Source of the DNA: Theristus sp. LFF4_11
Lineage: Eukaryota; Nematoda; Chromadorea; Monhysterida; Xyalidae
DNA length: 15,630 bases
NCBI GenBank assembly: GCA_030248135.1
Contig: JASANC010004574.1
Coordinates: 1-15,630 of the forward strand
Direction: 5' to 3'
Every line of letters begins with the position of its first letter. The stretch's first letter is position 1. This document shows positions 1 to 8,076 of the stretch, piece after piece. The notes under the pieces are model-generated. The model was not told the DNA's origin, searched no databases, and saw only the letters and a list, made by a program, of their open reading frames with translations. A program made the position numbers and the translations under genes.

Positions 1-130
1 TGCAGAACACCCTGATAAATGCGGTTGAACCCGTTGTGCAAAAATGCTTCCCCAGACACGCAAAATAATGACTGAAACACACAAAAAAAACAAAATCAAT
101 ATGAATTTCACTTGACTAGAACATCGGGAA

Positions 131-430
131 CTAGTATCCGTAAGGCAACGTATCGCCGGAAGGCAAAACCCTACGTTTATCACGAGAAATCACACGGAAT
201 GTCTTGCGAACCGGTTTTGTCACAACCGTTCTGTCCGTATTTCGACGAATTTGGTCCATCACAATATCAGTGGTTTCTTTGGTTCCAGTGTTCAAAAACG
301 TAATCACAGACTTTTTGATTGTGTTGAAATTGAGCCGCTTTGACGTCGTGGCGTTCAACGTGAAGCCACGGATCTTCACGACGACCTTTTCCTTGGCATG
401 TTCCGGCAGCCACGCTTTGAATGCGTAGAC
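131..430 (-). CDS. Polymerase gene exon 17 (C-terminus)
   Basis: The acceptor TGTTTTCAAG is phase 0. It starts VYAFKAW, then VVVKIRGFTLN, the KxRGF-type motif near the end of this family, and NFNTIKKSV. It ends at GDTLPYGY with TAG at complement 133-131, the usual family terminus. I saw no AATAAA in the 130 nt left of the stop. Confidence 0.85.
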   Translation of the reverse strand, partial: VYAFKAWLPEHAKEKVVVKIRGFTLNATTSKRLNFNTIKKSVITFLNTGTKETTDIVMDQIRRNTDRTVVTKPVRKTFRVISRDKRRVLPSGDTLPYGY

Positions 431-3298
431 CTTGAAAACAGATTTTCCAGAAAAATTTGTTGTTGTTTTAAAACAATTTAAAACCGAGCTTGTTTTGTTT
501 CAAACAAAAGAACCAACTTTCGGTCCGCCGGACACGAACTCGGTTATCCAACCGCCATCCAACTCGTCGGGGGGGTCACGAGGGAATCACCGTAGTCCTG
601 GTTTGTAGTCGCCAGGGCAATGCACGAATATGCAAGGGTGGAAACAAACCATAAATTTGAATAGAAAGTGGAAAAGCTGGAAAATTAGTTTGGAAAATAC
701 CCTTCAATTTGAATAGAAAGTGGAGCAACAAGAGGAAAAAAAAGATGTTTTCGACCCGTGTCAAAGTACAGGACGTTCTTGCCGAGCGGTTCAAGGTAGC
801 TATACAACTTCATACGGGCATGCGCAGTCACGTAGGCGGCAATGACCGGATTAGTGTACTGCTGCTCTTTGACGAACTCGTCCGCCTGAGAAAGGAAAAC
901 AGGTTAAAAATGATGTGAATTAATTACAATCTGAATAAAATAAAAGTTGATAAACTTACCTTTGTGTACGTTACTTGCACCATGTCCTTGTTGACAATGC
1001 GGATCGAACTGATGTCATTGGCGGCATCGAACACCATGCGCAAGTATTCGTCGGCTTCCTTGAAGTACTCTTGCTGAGGCAATGTGCAACGCTGGCCGAA
1101 TTTACCCTGCAGAGTAGATAAGTTGAACGATGATGAGTGAGTGATGTGACATACAAATGATAAACACAAAAAAGATGTAAACGTACCCAGAACGAATTCA
1201 GACCGAGCTTCGCCAAGCTACGCAATGCGCCGTTCTTTTCGATTTTGGTCGGATCCAGCTGAATACCCTCGCGGGCTTCATACTCGCGAATGTACGAAGC
1301 GCGGTCGTCGTCATTCTGCACCCACGCAGGCCAGTCGGATGCTTGCTGCTTGATTTGCAGGAACGCGTCGATGTACTCCGTGAACAGACCAGTGGCGCCG
1401 GTGCTTGGGTCGTACTTGGCCCACTCTTCGTAGTCGTAGACCTCGGCAACGTCGAGCACCTGAATAATACTCAACATGATTGCAATAGTTATCAATAATA
1501 ATTGCTGATTAATAACCATCTCAGAGGAAACCAACCCTGTAGCCGAGGGAGAGTGCCTTGTACACTTCCATCGTCGTCCACACACCCCAGAACTGTCTCT
1601 CCTCATTGGAATGGTCACAGTCGGTTTGCTGCTGATTGTCGGCGCAGGTGGCACACAGAGGAAAACAAAGCTTGTTGTTCGACCGACGAGGGAGGAACGG
1701 GTGGAATAGGCCCTTTGGCGGCAGAACGAGGCACTTGATAATCCCCTTGTACGGTTGAGTGTCACCGTCGATTGGTTGAAAGTTCTCCGTAACGACGCGC
1801 GGATGACCCACTGGAAACTCGCAGTATTTGTTCGTCCAGGGGTACAAACTGCAGACGTCGGCGTAGAAGATCTTCTCGTTTCCGTCGATCTTGTGTCTCA
1901 GCTTGATGGCGTTTGTGCGGCCTGCAAATTTGAACGTTAATAGGACAATGTAAAAGCGTGTTTCAAAAAGTGCCACCGAAAAAAGTTCACAAAGCTGACC
2001 GCCGTAAAAAGCGTCCCTCGGATCCAACGGATCGTGAATCTGGATGTCCGCGAAGAACGCCGCCATTGCTGGATCGTTGGCCAGTTCACGATTCAGCTCA
2101 CACTCCCACTTGACGCAGACTCGGAAACCCTGCTGTTCCAGATCACGTTGGCGATCCAACGTAGCCTGGAACGCCTCGTGCGCAGTCATTTCCGACATCG
2201 GCAGTTTGTTTCGACGGTTCGGAAAACAACGCTCACAGCCATGGAAGGCCTATAAAAATTTAGGCAGATAAAGAACCATGTTTCTCGATAACTCGTTTTG
2301 GTGGTTTGGAAAACACAAGGGCTACGAAGGGCTACGAAGGGCTATGAAACAGGCAAAGTTAAAACAGAACAGATAAAGAACGAAGCTAAATGTGACTTAC
2401 ACATCCGTTGAACTCGTACAACTGCGTCGGATCAGAACGTAACTGGCCGTCGACCTTGAATCGGTCGATGCGCACTTCGCCGCCGTTGCGGGCATGTTGA
2501 ATGTCAAGATTCTCTGTTTCGGCCAGCCACTTCAACCATTTGATGGCGATGACGCTGTGACGGTCATCCCGACGGTAGCCGCGATGCGGCATTATTCCGA
2601 TTGTGTCCTTTTTCAGAAAGTTCTTGCGGTAGATGTACATGCACGTGGACGGGATCGTGGTGGCCACCGTGAAGGGGTCAACGTTGAACTGTTCACGGAT
2701 CAGTTTCCGGAACTTTAGGCAACCCTGGAAAGAACAAGGAAACAGTCAGAGTTTAAAACATTACTTTGAAAAGGTCGCAATCAGTTCTGGTTTCAAAGAC
2801 CTGCTTCAAGATCGACACATCCACTTTGCAGTACGCCACAATGTCACGTTGCATATCGAACTGCACACCGGCTCGCTGCTGTTCGTTGTACCATTTGTAG
2901 AATACGTCACGTGCGTCGGCCTTCATGTTACCCGGCCCATAAAAGCTGGAATAACCATAAAGTTTTTTTAGATACAGAATTTATTGGAAACACTGACAGC
3001 GCTAACTCACAACGCATCAGGCAGATCGCCTTTGTAGTGCCAGTTGCCCATTGTGTTGAACAAGAACGGGAAATACCCCTTGGACTCGGGAATTCCGAAC
3101 GCTCGCGGAATCGCGCTGAGAGGGAACGGTAGGAAATTCAACGAGTCCAGGAGTGTGACGCCACACGCTTCCAGCCGCAGAATCTCGAGACCCCTCGTCA
3201 ACACAGTCGGTTGAATGGCCTGACGGTGGAGCCAGTTGCAGATGAATTGGCCGTCGTAGCCTGAAGTATTCCACAAACAACAGTAAAGTGTCTTGCAT

Positions 3299-3329
<31 letters not shown>

Positions 3330-6285
3330 AAGATCTTTCTCTTCAACAAACAATAATCAAAAGGCTACCAAAACTCACCCCTGCTGTTATGGGCGAGCGC
3401 GAAACAGCCGTCGTTCACCTCACTGAACAGCCATCTGCAAAACGCGTCGCACGCGTTCGGGCCGAGGAACACTTTCGAGCGATCAACGCAGTTGGGACAG
3501 GGCTCGTCAGGGGGTTTGTTGACGCAAAGGTCGCAGACTTTCTCGACGCAGCAGCAATTGACTTGATGCTGCCTGATTTCGCCGTCGTCCGTTTCGTTGA
3601 CCACCGTCTCCTGCGTCGACTCGAAGTCAAAAAACACGAACGATGTTGGCTTCTCATGCTCTTTTTCTTCTTTGGGTGACTGCGTGTAGCACAAGTGGTC
3701 GGCGTGGACGTTTTCGCCGCAGAATCGACACTCGGACATGCCACAGACATGATTTCTATCGGTCTTCTTGTTGCCAACGTGCAAGGTCTTGCTGCAGTCG
3801 GCGCATCGCTTCATGATTCGGCACACCGATGATCCGATTTGCTGATTTCTGCCGTTTTTCTTCACGGTGTACTGCTTTTCGTTCTTGTGACGATCGAAAC
3901 AGTCGGCCGAAACAAACCAACTGAAACATTTGAAAACATCTGTAATTGAATTTGAACTTGCAAATACAGTTCTATCTTACCGATTGCAGTCACTGCAGTA
4001 GCGTCCTGCGTCTTTGTTGCACGGTGGAATGGTGAGACAGCAGGGACAGCGGTGGCCACACGACGTGTGCTGGTCCCTGTTATTGTAGCCGACGCGGCAG
4101 TTGTCGCAAAAATAACTTCGACGGAACATTGCCGGGAACGATGTGAGCACGTCGTAGTGGTTGTTGTACAGCAACAGATCAATGTAGCGACCGTCGCCCG
4201 GTCCTTCGAAGATGATTGTGTTCATCTGATCGAGGCAGAGCACGCGCAAGCGGTAGTCGTGACCGAGCACCTGTCGAATATTGACCAACATAAGATTATA
4301 ATGAACTCATTTTAAGCGATTAAAAAACACACCTGCTGAAACGCGTTCAGCTCCGGAATACCCCAACGGCCACGAAAATCGGGCAGACCAGCTGCACCGA
4401 CCAGCTCACTGGCCCGTTGTTTCTGCCGGGTGTGGCGCGAAGCATCACCCTTGCGGACGGCTTCCCATTCCTTTCTGGCCGCTTCACTGTTGTTTTGGTT
4501 CAGCCGTGCTTTCGCGGTGACGATGGCACGAGGCAAGCAAAGAGCGTCGGTCTTTGGAATCTGGATGATGTTCTTGCCCTTGTTCGCCTCGTAGAAGTCG
4601 TTCAGATCGCCCCGATGCCTGTATCGCTTTTTCTTCGGGTCGCCGGGCCCGTTGCCTCCGGGCTGTTTGACGATGGTCGCTTGCCACACCATCTCATCGT
4701 CGAGGGAAAACTGCTCGTTTGACTGCAGCACGGTCTCGATCATCCTAATGATTCGCTCTGGTGTCATGTCGGCATGCTTGCTGAACGGAATGATGACCGG
4801 GTTGTCGAGTCCTGGATGCCGAATCTCGAGCCCCACCATGTCGTCCGGGTCGGCGTCCGGAAACAGAGTGTGCAGTAGGTGGGCCAACGCACGTTCGACG
4901 AAATTCCCGATGTCCGCAATGTCCTGCAGATTGCCGAAGCGGACGCGGGACGAGCGACCAGCAGTGCGAAACTTGCGAACATGCTGCACGAAGGGGTCGC
5001 TGATGTCAATGTGCTGTCGAATCTCATTGTCCGACAGTGCACCGCCTTGCTGCTGTTGCTGCTGGTTGTTTTCGTTGTAATCATCATCATCACCATCATC
5101 GTCACCGAATGCGTGCGACGCGCGACGTTTCCGGCGGGTTCCGTCAACTGCTGTGTTTAAATTTCACAGTGATTCTAAACCAAAACTGTGATACGCAATC
5201 GTTTATACCAAACTAACCGCTGGTTGACGGCAGTGCGTCGTTCGTTTCGACGAGATTCGTTTTCACATCGAACGGCAGTTCGGCAAGAAACGAGTCTGTT
5301 GGTTCACCGGCAGACTGAGGAACGCTTTCATTGTTAGCTGAAACTTGAAGACCAAGTCAGAAACCTACAAGTCTGAAACGACGCAAAGAGGACGATTCAA
5401 CGATAATCGACGACAGACCGAAAGGGAGTGCAGCCAGCTGTGTGTCCGACGGCTCAGAGGCACACTGCGACTCGGGGGCTTGTTTAGTACTGGCTAAAAG
5501 TGGAAAACCGCTTCAAAAACCGACAAGACCAGTGACTAAAATCAGAAAAACGACGATTCAAGGACGGCTGCATACCGAACGGTATTGCGGCCAACTGCGT
5601 GTCCGTTGGCTCAAATGACTCGGCACGGGCCCGCCGGAAGTGTTCACGGCGAGCAACGAATGCGTCGTCGCTGATGTCGACCTCTGCAGTTGAATCGTGT
5701 ATAAACGAATCACGATGATCATCATCAATCTTACATTTTATTCGCACACATGTAAAATTTCACATACAGCACGATACACGAAATAAGTACATATTCATTG
5801 AAATGTGGCCAAAAGACACATTTGCATTATATATATATTGTACATACTACTATTTGGTTGAGTTCCCGCACCGTAACTTTGAATGGGACCGTAGGTATGG
5901 GTGAATTTAACCGCTTGAAGCATGGGCCAAGCTGGCTTGAAGTTCAGGGCCGCAGGAAATTACAAAAGACCAGTTTGACTTGCAACGGTTTTGGTATCAA
6001 ACAAATTCCTCAATCTTTTTCAGAAACACTGAAAAGATAATCAATATATACCAACGCGCACGCATAATTAAAAAACAACTGTTGTACATCTAGCTGGGGC
6101 ACCCTGGACTTCAGGAACAATTAAAACGGATGACACCACCATGGAACAACTTGTGTTGAATACCGGGCTGTAGGCATTGTTCAAAACCGAGACACCACAA
6201 AATAAAAAGAGGACACACCATCACCAATTTCGACGACGGGCGGCAGAGCTGCCAGCAGCGAATCGGTCAGATCGTCGCCGTCCAT
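131..6285 (-). CDS. Multi-exon protein-primed-type family B DNA polymerase (Polinton/adintovirus-like), 17 exons, probably damaged at motif C
   Basis: Seen: exons joined at GT-AG sites with matching phases give about 1,450 codons. In order they hold four N-terminal acidic/LPF motif repeats (residues 1-121), a basic patch and Asp/Gln-rich linker, an N-terminal domain (to about 394), a Cys/His cluster (about 430-570), exonuclease motifs FFDFES, HNSRGYDGQFI and YCKVDVSIL, the polymerase insert (YEFNGC then FHGC), motif A (DVCSLYPW), motif B (K-x3 to LNSFWG), motif C (YFDT then an intron) and the C-terminal KIRGF motif. Known: this architecture is that of pol B genes of Polintons, adintoviruses and stand-alone animal relatives; they copy DNA from a protein primer and proofread. 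Odd: 16 introns, whereas element-borne copies are usually intronless; the exon after motif C has no usable acceptor and carries an in-frame TGA. No other element genes are present. Inference: a chromosomal, intronised, possibly co-opted polymerase, now perhaps a pseudogene. Confidence 0.85.
518..634 (-). pseudogene. Polymerase gene exon 16, damaged
   Basis: The 3' part reads DELDGGWITEFVSGGPK, the conserved segment after motif C, and ends at AAA|GTTGGT in phase 0. The same frame upstream reads IFVHCPGDYKPG but is cut by an in-frame TGA at complement 589-587; the sequence around it looks like two opposite small indels. No AG in the right phase exists between 634 and 755, so the residues completing motif C cannot be supplied. 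The start given is where similarity fades, not a splice site. Confidence 0.6.
654..724. repeat. 19-bp direct repeat pair flanking a 33-bp spacer
   Basis: AATTTGAATAGAAAGTGGA occurs exactly at 654-672 and 706-724. The pair sits in the damaged interval between polymerase exons 15 and 16, where a splice acceptor is missing. Confidence 0.9.
756..885 (-). CDS. Polymerase gene exon 15 (up to first half of motif C)
   Basis: The acceptor TTCTCAG is phase 0. It encodes ADEFVKEQQYTNPVIAAYV, an HARMKLYSYLE helix, and reaches motif C at LYFDT. The candidate donor ACGG|GTCGAA falls after the first base of the codon where the second catalytic Asp is expected. The donor is weak and I find no partner acceptor. 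Confidence 0.75.
960..1106 (-). CDS. Polymerase gene exon 14
   Basis: The acceptor CTCTGCAG is phase 0 and supplies GKFGQR, the end of motif B. It continues to YFKEADEYLRMVFDAAND and NKDMVQVTYTK. The donor ACAAAG|GTAAGT is canonical, phase 0. Confidence 0.85.
1187..1459 (-). CDS. Polymerase gene exon 13 (motif B)
   Basis: The acceptor is TTATTCAG, phase 0. It encodes VLDVAEVYDYEEW, FTEYIDAFLQIKQ, and ends in motif B (KNGALRSLAKLGLNSFW, the K-x3 to N-S-x-[YW]-G pattern). The Gly follows the intron. The donor TTCTGG|GTACGT is phase 0. Confidence 0.85.
1536..1921 (-). CDS. Polymerase gene exon 12 (palm motif A)
   Basis: The acceptor AATTTGCAG is phase 1 and completes GGRTNA. It contains FYADVCSLYPWTNKY (motif A, with the metal-binding Asp and the SLYP signature), then EFPVGHP and the WTTMEVYKALSLGY segment. 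The donor TACAGG|GTTGGT is phase 0. Confidence 0.85.
2000..2249 (-). CDS. Polymerase gene exon 11
   Basis: The acceptor TTTTTATAG is phase 0. It begins with AFHGCERCFPNR, which continues the family pattern Y-x-F-x-GC-x-FHGC-x2-C. A charged helical stretch follows, and the exon ends at DAFYGG with donor G|GTCAGC, phase 1. Confidence 0.85.
2319..2347. repeat. Short tandem repeat, 10-bp unit GCTACGAAGG
   Basis: Two exact units and a diverged third lie in the 151-nt intron between polymerase exons 10 and 11. Confidence 0.85.
2401..2724 (-). CDS. Polymerase gene exon 10
   Basis: The acceptor CTTTCCAG and the donor GGATGT|GTAAGT are both phase 0. It encodes the segment between exonuclease and palm, including DPFTVATTIPSTCM, IGIMPHRGYRRDDRHS and the YEFNGC block that precedes FHGC in the next exon. 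Confidence 0.85.
2765..2945 (-). CDS. Polymerase gene exon 9 (exonuclease motif III)
   Basis: The acceptor GGTTATTCCAG is phase 2. It encodes FYGPGNM, a WY(N) segment and YCKVDVSILKQ, which fits the Exo III Y-x3-D motif. The donor TTCAAA|GTAATG is phase 0. The following intron is only 40 nt. Confidence 0.8.
3011..3260 (-). CDS. Polymerase gene exon 8 (exonuclease motif II)
   Basis: The acceptor ATACTTCAG is phase 1 and completes the Exo II motif (HNSRG joined to YDGQFI). It also carries DSLNFLPFPLSAIPRAFG, a hallmark of the protein-primed pol B exonuclease, and KGYFPFLFNT. The donor GCGTT|GTGAGT is phase 2. Confidence 0.85.
3299..3328. repeat. (CAA)n microsatellite
   Basis: About nine perfect CAA units lie inside the 118-nt intron between polymerase exons 7 and 8. 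Confidence 0.95.
3379..3920 (-). CDS. Polymerase gene exon 7 (rest of Cys/His cluster, exonuclease motif I)
   Basis: The acceptor AATGTTTCAG is phase 2 and the donor AGGG|GTGAGT is phase 1. More CxxC/H pairs (CADC, CRFC, DHLCY) lead into SFVFFDFESTQE, the Exo I D-x-E motif, and a Cys-rich insert. The exon ends inside Exo II at HNSRG. Confidence 0.85.
3981..4270 (-). CDS. Polymerase gene exon 6 (start of Cys/His cluster)
   Basis: The acceptor is TCGACAG, phase 0; the donor is AATCG|GTAAGA, phase 2. It contains the LLLYNNHYDVLTSFPAMF segment followed by FCDNCRVGYNNRDQH and further Cys pairs. In this family these form the zinc-binding-like region just before the exonuclease. Confidence 0.8.
4333..5150 (-). 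CDS. Polymerase gene exon 5 (NLS-like patch, acidic/Gln linker, N-terminal domain)
   Basis: The longest exon (272 codons). It opens with a basic patch TRRKRRASH that could be a nuclear localisation signal, then an Asp run encoded by a GAT/GAC repeat and a Gln run. The rest is the N-terminal domain seen in animal relatives of this polymerase: an HPGLDNPVIIPFSKH segment, a conserved VLQSNEQFSLDDE block and DALCLPRAIVTAKARL. Its function is not established. The donor CAGCAG|GTGTGT is phase 0. Confidence 0.8.
5218..5337 (-). CDS. Polymerase gene exon 4 (repeat motif copy 4)
   Basis: The acceptor is AAGTTTCAG and the donor AGCG|GTTAGT is strong; both ends are phase 1. It carries GEPTDSFLAELPFD, the fourth and most divergent motif copy, then a further 20 or so hydrophilic residues with no recognised domain. 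Confidence 0.6.
5419..5493 (-). CDS. Polymerase gene exon 3 (repeat motif copy 3)
   Basis: The acceptor is CACTTTTAG and the donor is TTCG|GTCTGT; both ends are phase 1. It ends in EPSDTQLAALPF, almost identical to the end of exon 2. The following intron shares short blocks (TTGAATCGTC, TTTCTGA) with the intron after exon 2, which supports duplication of an exon together with its intron. Confidence 0.6.
5576..5683 (-). CDS. Polymerase gene exon 2 (repeat motif copy 2)
   Basis: The acceptor is AACTGCAG and the donor is TTCG|GTATGC, phase 1 at both ends, so the exon is symmetric. It encodes a basic stretch (ARREHFRRARAE) followed by EPTDTQLAAIPF, the second motif copy. The acceptor has a weak pyrimidine tract, so the 5' boundary is less certain than the 3' one. 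Confidence 0.6.
6225..6285 (-). CDS. Polymerase gene exon 1 (start codon, repeat motif copy 1)
   Basis: ATG at complement 6285-6283 has G at -3 and +4, a good initiation context. It encodes 20 residues including DLTDSLLAALPP, the first copy of the N-terminal motif. The donor is G|GTGATG, phase 1. I chose this start because the motif and phase match the following exons; a 5' UTR intron is possible because CTATAG lies just upstream. Confidence 0.6.
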
Positions 6286-6610
6286 CGCCTATAGCACTGA
6301 AGCGATTGTGCGCAAACGGCGGGAGTCACTGAAAAAAGGTTCACTTAGATGTATGAATTATATCCTTTTAATTGCTGCCAATTACCGCATTTAAAAAAGG
6401 GGTACTTTGGCCTGCCACTGCAAAAATAATCAGCCATCCTATTCCAGAATCTTTTTTTGTTCGCTGCCCTGATGTTCTCCTTTCAATACAAGCGAAAAAT
6501 AAAACCAGAACTAACCTAGAGTTGCCAACGAACGATGTAGAAGCCGACGACGGTGAAATTCAAACTTCTGCGGTAATCGACGACAGAGACTGCAGTTATA
6601 ATAGATTTAT
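6286..6610. other. 5' flank of the polymerase gene, no gene seen
   Basis: AT-rich sequence with no convincing exon. At 6574-6587 it shares TAATCGACGACAGA with the intron after polymerase exon 3 (5404-5417). An open frame at 6372-6638 has no recognisable content. I saw no clear TATA box or initiator. Confidence 0.5.
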
Positions 6611-6979
6611 AGGGTTTTCCCATTGTTTAAAAATTTGAATTCCCGCCCTTTTTCAGTACCTCCTCTTAATTTTCAACCAGATTTGCTTGAAAATATTACA
6701 AAAGAACAACAGCATATATCAACGGTTTTCTCATATGTAAAAATTTGAATTCCCGCCCTTTTTCAGTACCTCCTTTTAATTTCCAACCAGATTTGCTTGA
6801 AAATATCACAAAAGAATAAGAGCATATATCAACGGTTTTCTCATTTGTAAAAATTTGAATTCCCGCCCTTTTTCAGTACCTCCTTTTAATTTTCAACCAG
6901 ATTTGCTTGAAAATATTACAAAAGAACAAGAGCAAATATCAACGGTTTTCTCATATGTAAAAATTTGAATTCCCGCCTT
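6611..6979. repeat. 110-bp tandem satellite, three full copies plus ends
   Basis: The landmark AAATTTGAATTCCCGCC recurs at 6631, 6741, 6851 and 6961, an exact 110-bp period. Copies differ at a few positions. Each contains TTTTTCAGTACCTCC and an AACGGTTTTCTCAT block. A partial unit precedes the first landmark, and the last copy breaks off after CCCGCC. Confidence 0.95.
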
Positions 6980-7604
6980 TTTGTCTACTTTTTGCCAAAA
7001 GTTCTTTAATTATAAAACAATAACAAACAAACAAAGGAAGAAAAGCAAAAAAAAACAAACGAAAAGGGGGAGGGGCCAATGTTGCTCGACGGTTAAAAGC
7101 AATCAATGCTTAATATGGGAAATATGAGGATAGTACTACTACGGGTGAAACACGATCACCCAAGGTGGATTGCCCCTATACCCAACGTTTGGTAAAACGT
7201 TTTACCAACTGTTGGGGATTTTTCCCAAATGTATACAAGGTAATCAGGCGACTCTTTGACGTTCGCAATCAAAAATGGGCAACCACCAGTCGCCCTGAGG
7301 TTTGGTTTCCTCATGCAACCTCCAGTTGCCTCAACCGTCTACCTCATGGGTAAACACCATCACCCCATATCATAAACGGCTGAAACACGCGCACCATGGG
7401 TGGATGTCACCATACCGATGTGTGACCAATCACCTAATATATGTGTGAAACACGAGTGGAATGGGTGCCCTGTACCACAGTGTGTACACATCACCCATGT
7501 ACCACAATCACCACAACATTAACGCTCCAACGAGCCCATGCTACGCCAAAATACACTTACCGACACGCGCCACCCTGTAGGCAGCCCCAACCATGCTCAC
7601 AGTG
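6980..7604. other. Non-coding stretch with GAAACAC / CACC-rich quasi-repeats
   Basis: No gene seen. After an A-rich segment (7010-7070), loosely repeated strings appear: GTGAAACACGATCACCC (7144), CTGAAACACGCGCACC (7380) and GTGAAACACGAGTGG (7443), interspersed with CATCACCC motifs. The open frame at 7441-7686 merely reads through this biased sequence. Confidence 0.5.
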
Positions 7605-7639
7605 CACCCCAGGGCGCAAACCAGTTTGCGCCCTGGGTG
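7605..7639. repeat. Near-perfect inverted repeat (hairpin/cruciform), 2-nt loop
   Basis: The left arm CACCCCAGGGCGCAAAC (7605-7621) pairs with GTTTGCGCCCTGGGTG (7624-7639) around the loop CA, with a single bulged C. It is GC-rich and very stable on either strand. No T-run follows, so it is not a bacterial-type terminator. Confidence 0.9.
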
Positions 7640-7686
7640 AGCCCCACCCACTACTTGCCATAAATCGAATTTTCAGAGCAAAGTAG

Positions 7687-7935
7687 AAGAAAAATTTTTC
7701 AAATTTTTTTTTTTAAGTTTGAAAAAAAAATCCAAATTTTTTTTTTTAAAAAAAAAACGAAAAAAAAAATAAAAAAAAATTTTTTTTTTCAAAGCCCCTA
7801 ACCCTAGGCCGGCCCCCCCCAGGCCCTCCCCTAGAACAACTATGGTCCCACGTTACCATAGGTTGGACCCCCCCCCTCACTTTTTGGTCGGCACCCCCCC
7901 ACGGTACCATACCCCCCCCTCGAAATTTTTTTTGG
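7687..7935. repeat. Homopolymer block: poly(A)/poly(T) then poly(C)
   Basis: 7690-7790 is almost pure A and T runs that can pair with each other. 7797-7925 is rich in C runs of 7 to 9, with CCCTAACCCTAGG at its start. No coding potential. Such blocks are prone to sequencing and assembly error. Confidence 0.8.
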
Positions 7936-8061
7936 GCCCACGGTACTGACGGCGAGCGATTCCCGATTACCGCGTGAACTTAAATTCAACTGGATTCACT
8001 GGACATGCGTCGTCGCCAGATCAGATCAGATCAAATAACCTAAAAATTTGAGTTGATTCCG

Positions 8062-8076
8062 ATGGAAATCAGCACA
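8062..8076 (+). CDS. Zinc-finger gene, possible exon 1
   Basis: ATGGAAATCAGCACA followed by donor GTAAAT encodes MEIST in phase 0, which fits the phase-0 acceptor at 8229. The initiation context is weak (C at -3), so another upstream first exon is possible. Confidence 0.35.

Noticed and set aside
576..794. Minus-strand frame with a hydrophobic FFFLLLLHFLFKL stretch
   Set aside because: It overlaps polymerase exon 15 in another frame and arises from T-rich damaged or intronic sequence.
971..1765. Long minus-strand open frame of 264 codons as a single gene
   Set aside because: It runs through an intron and switches away from the conserved polymerase frame; the spliced exons at 1536, 1187-1459 and 960-1106 explain it.
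6611..6979. CRISPR array
   Set aside because: Units are contiguous 110-bp repeats without unique spacers, in a eukaryotic sequence.
7790..7815. Telomeric repeat (CCCTAA)
   Set aside because: Only about one and a half units are present, within a C-rich low-complexity block.
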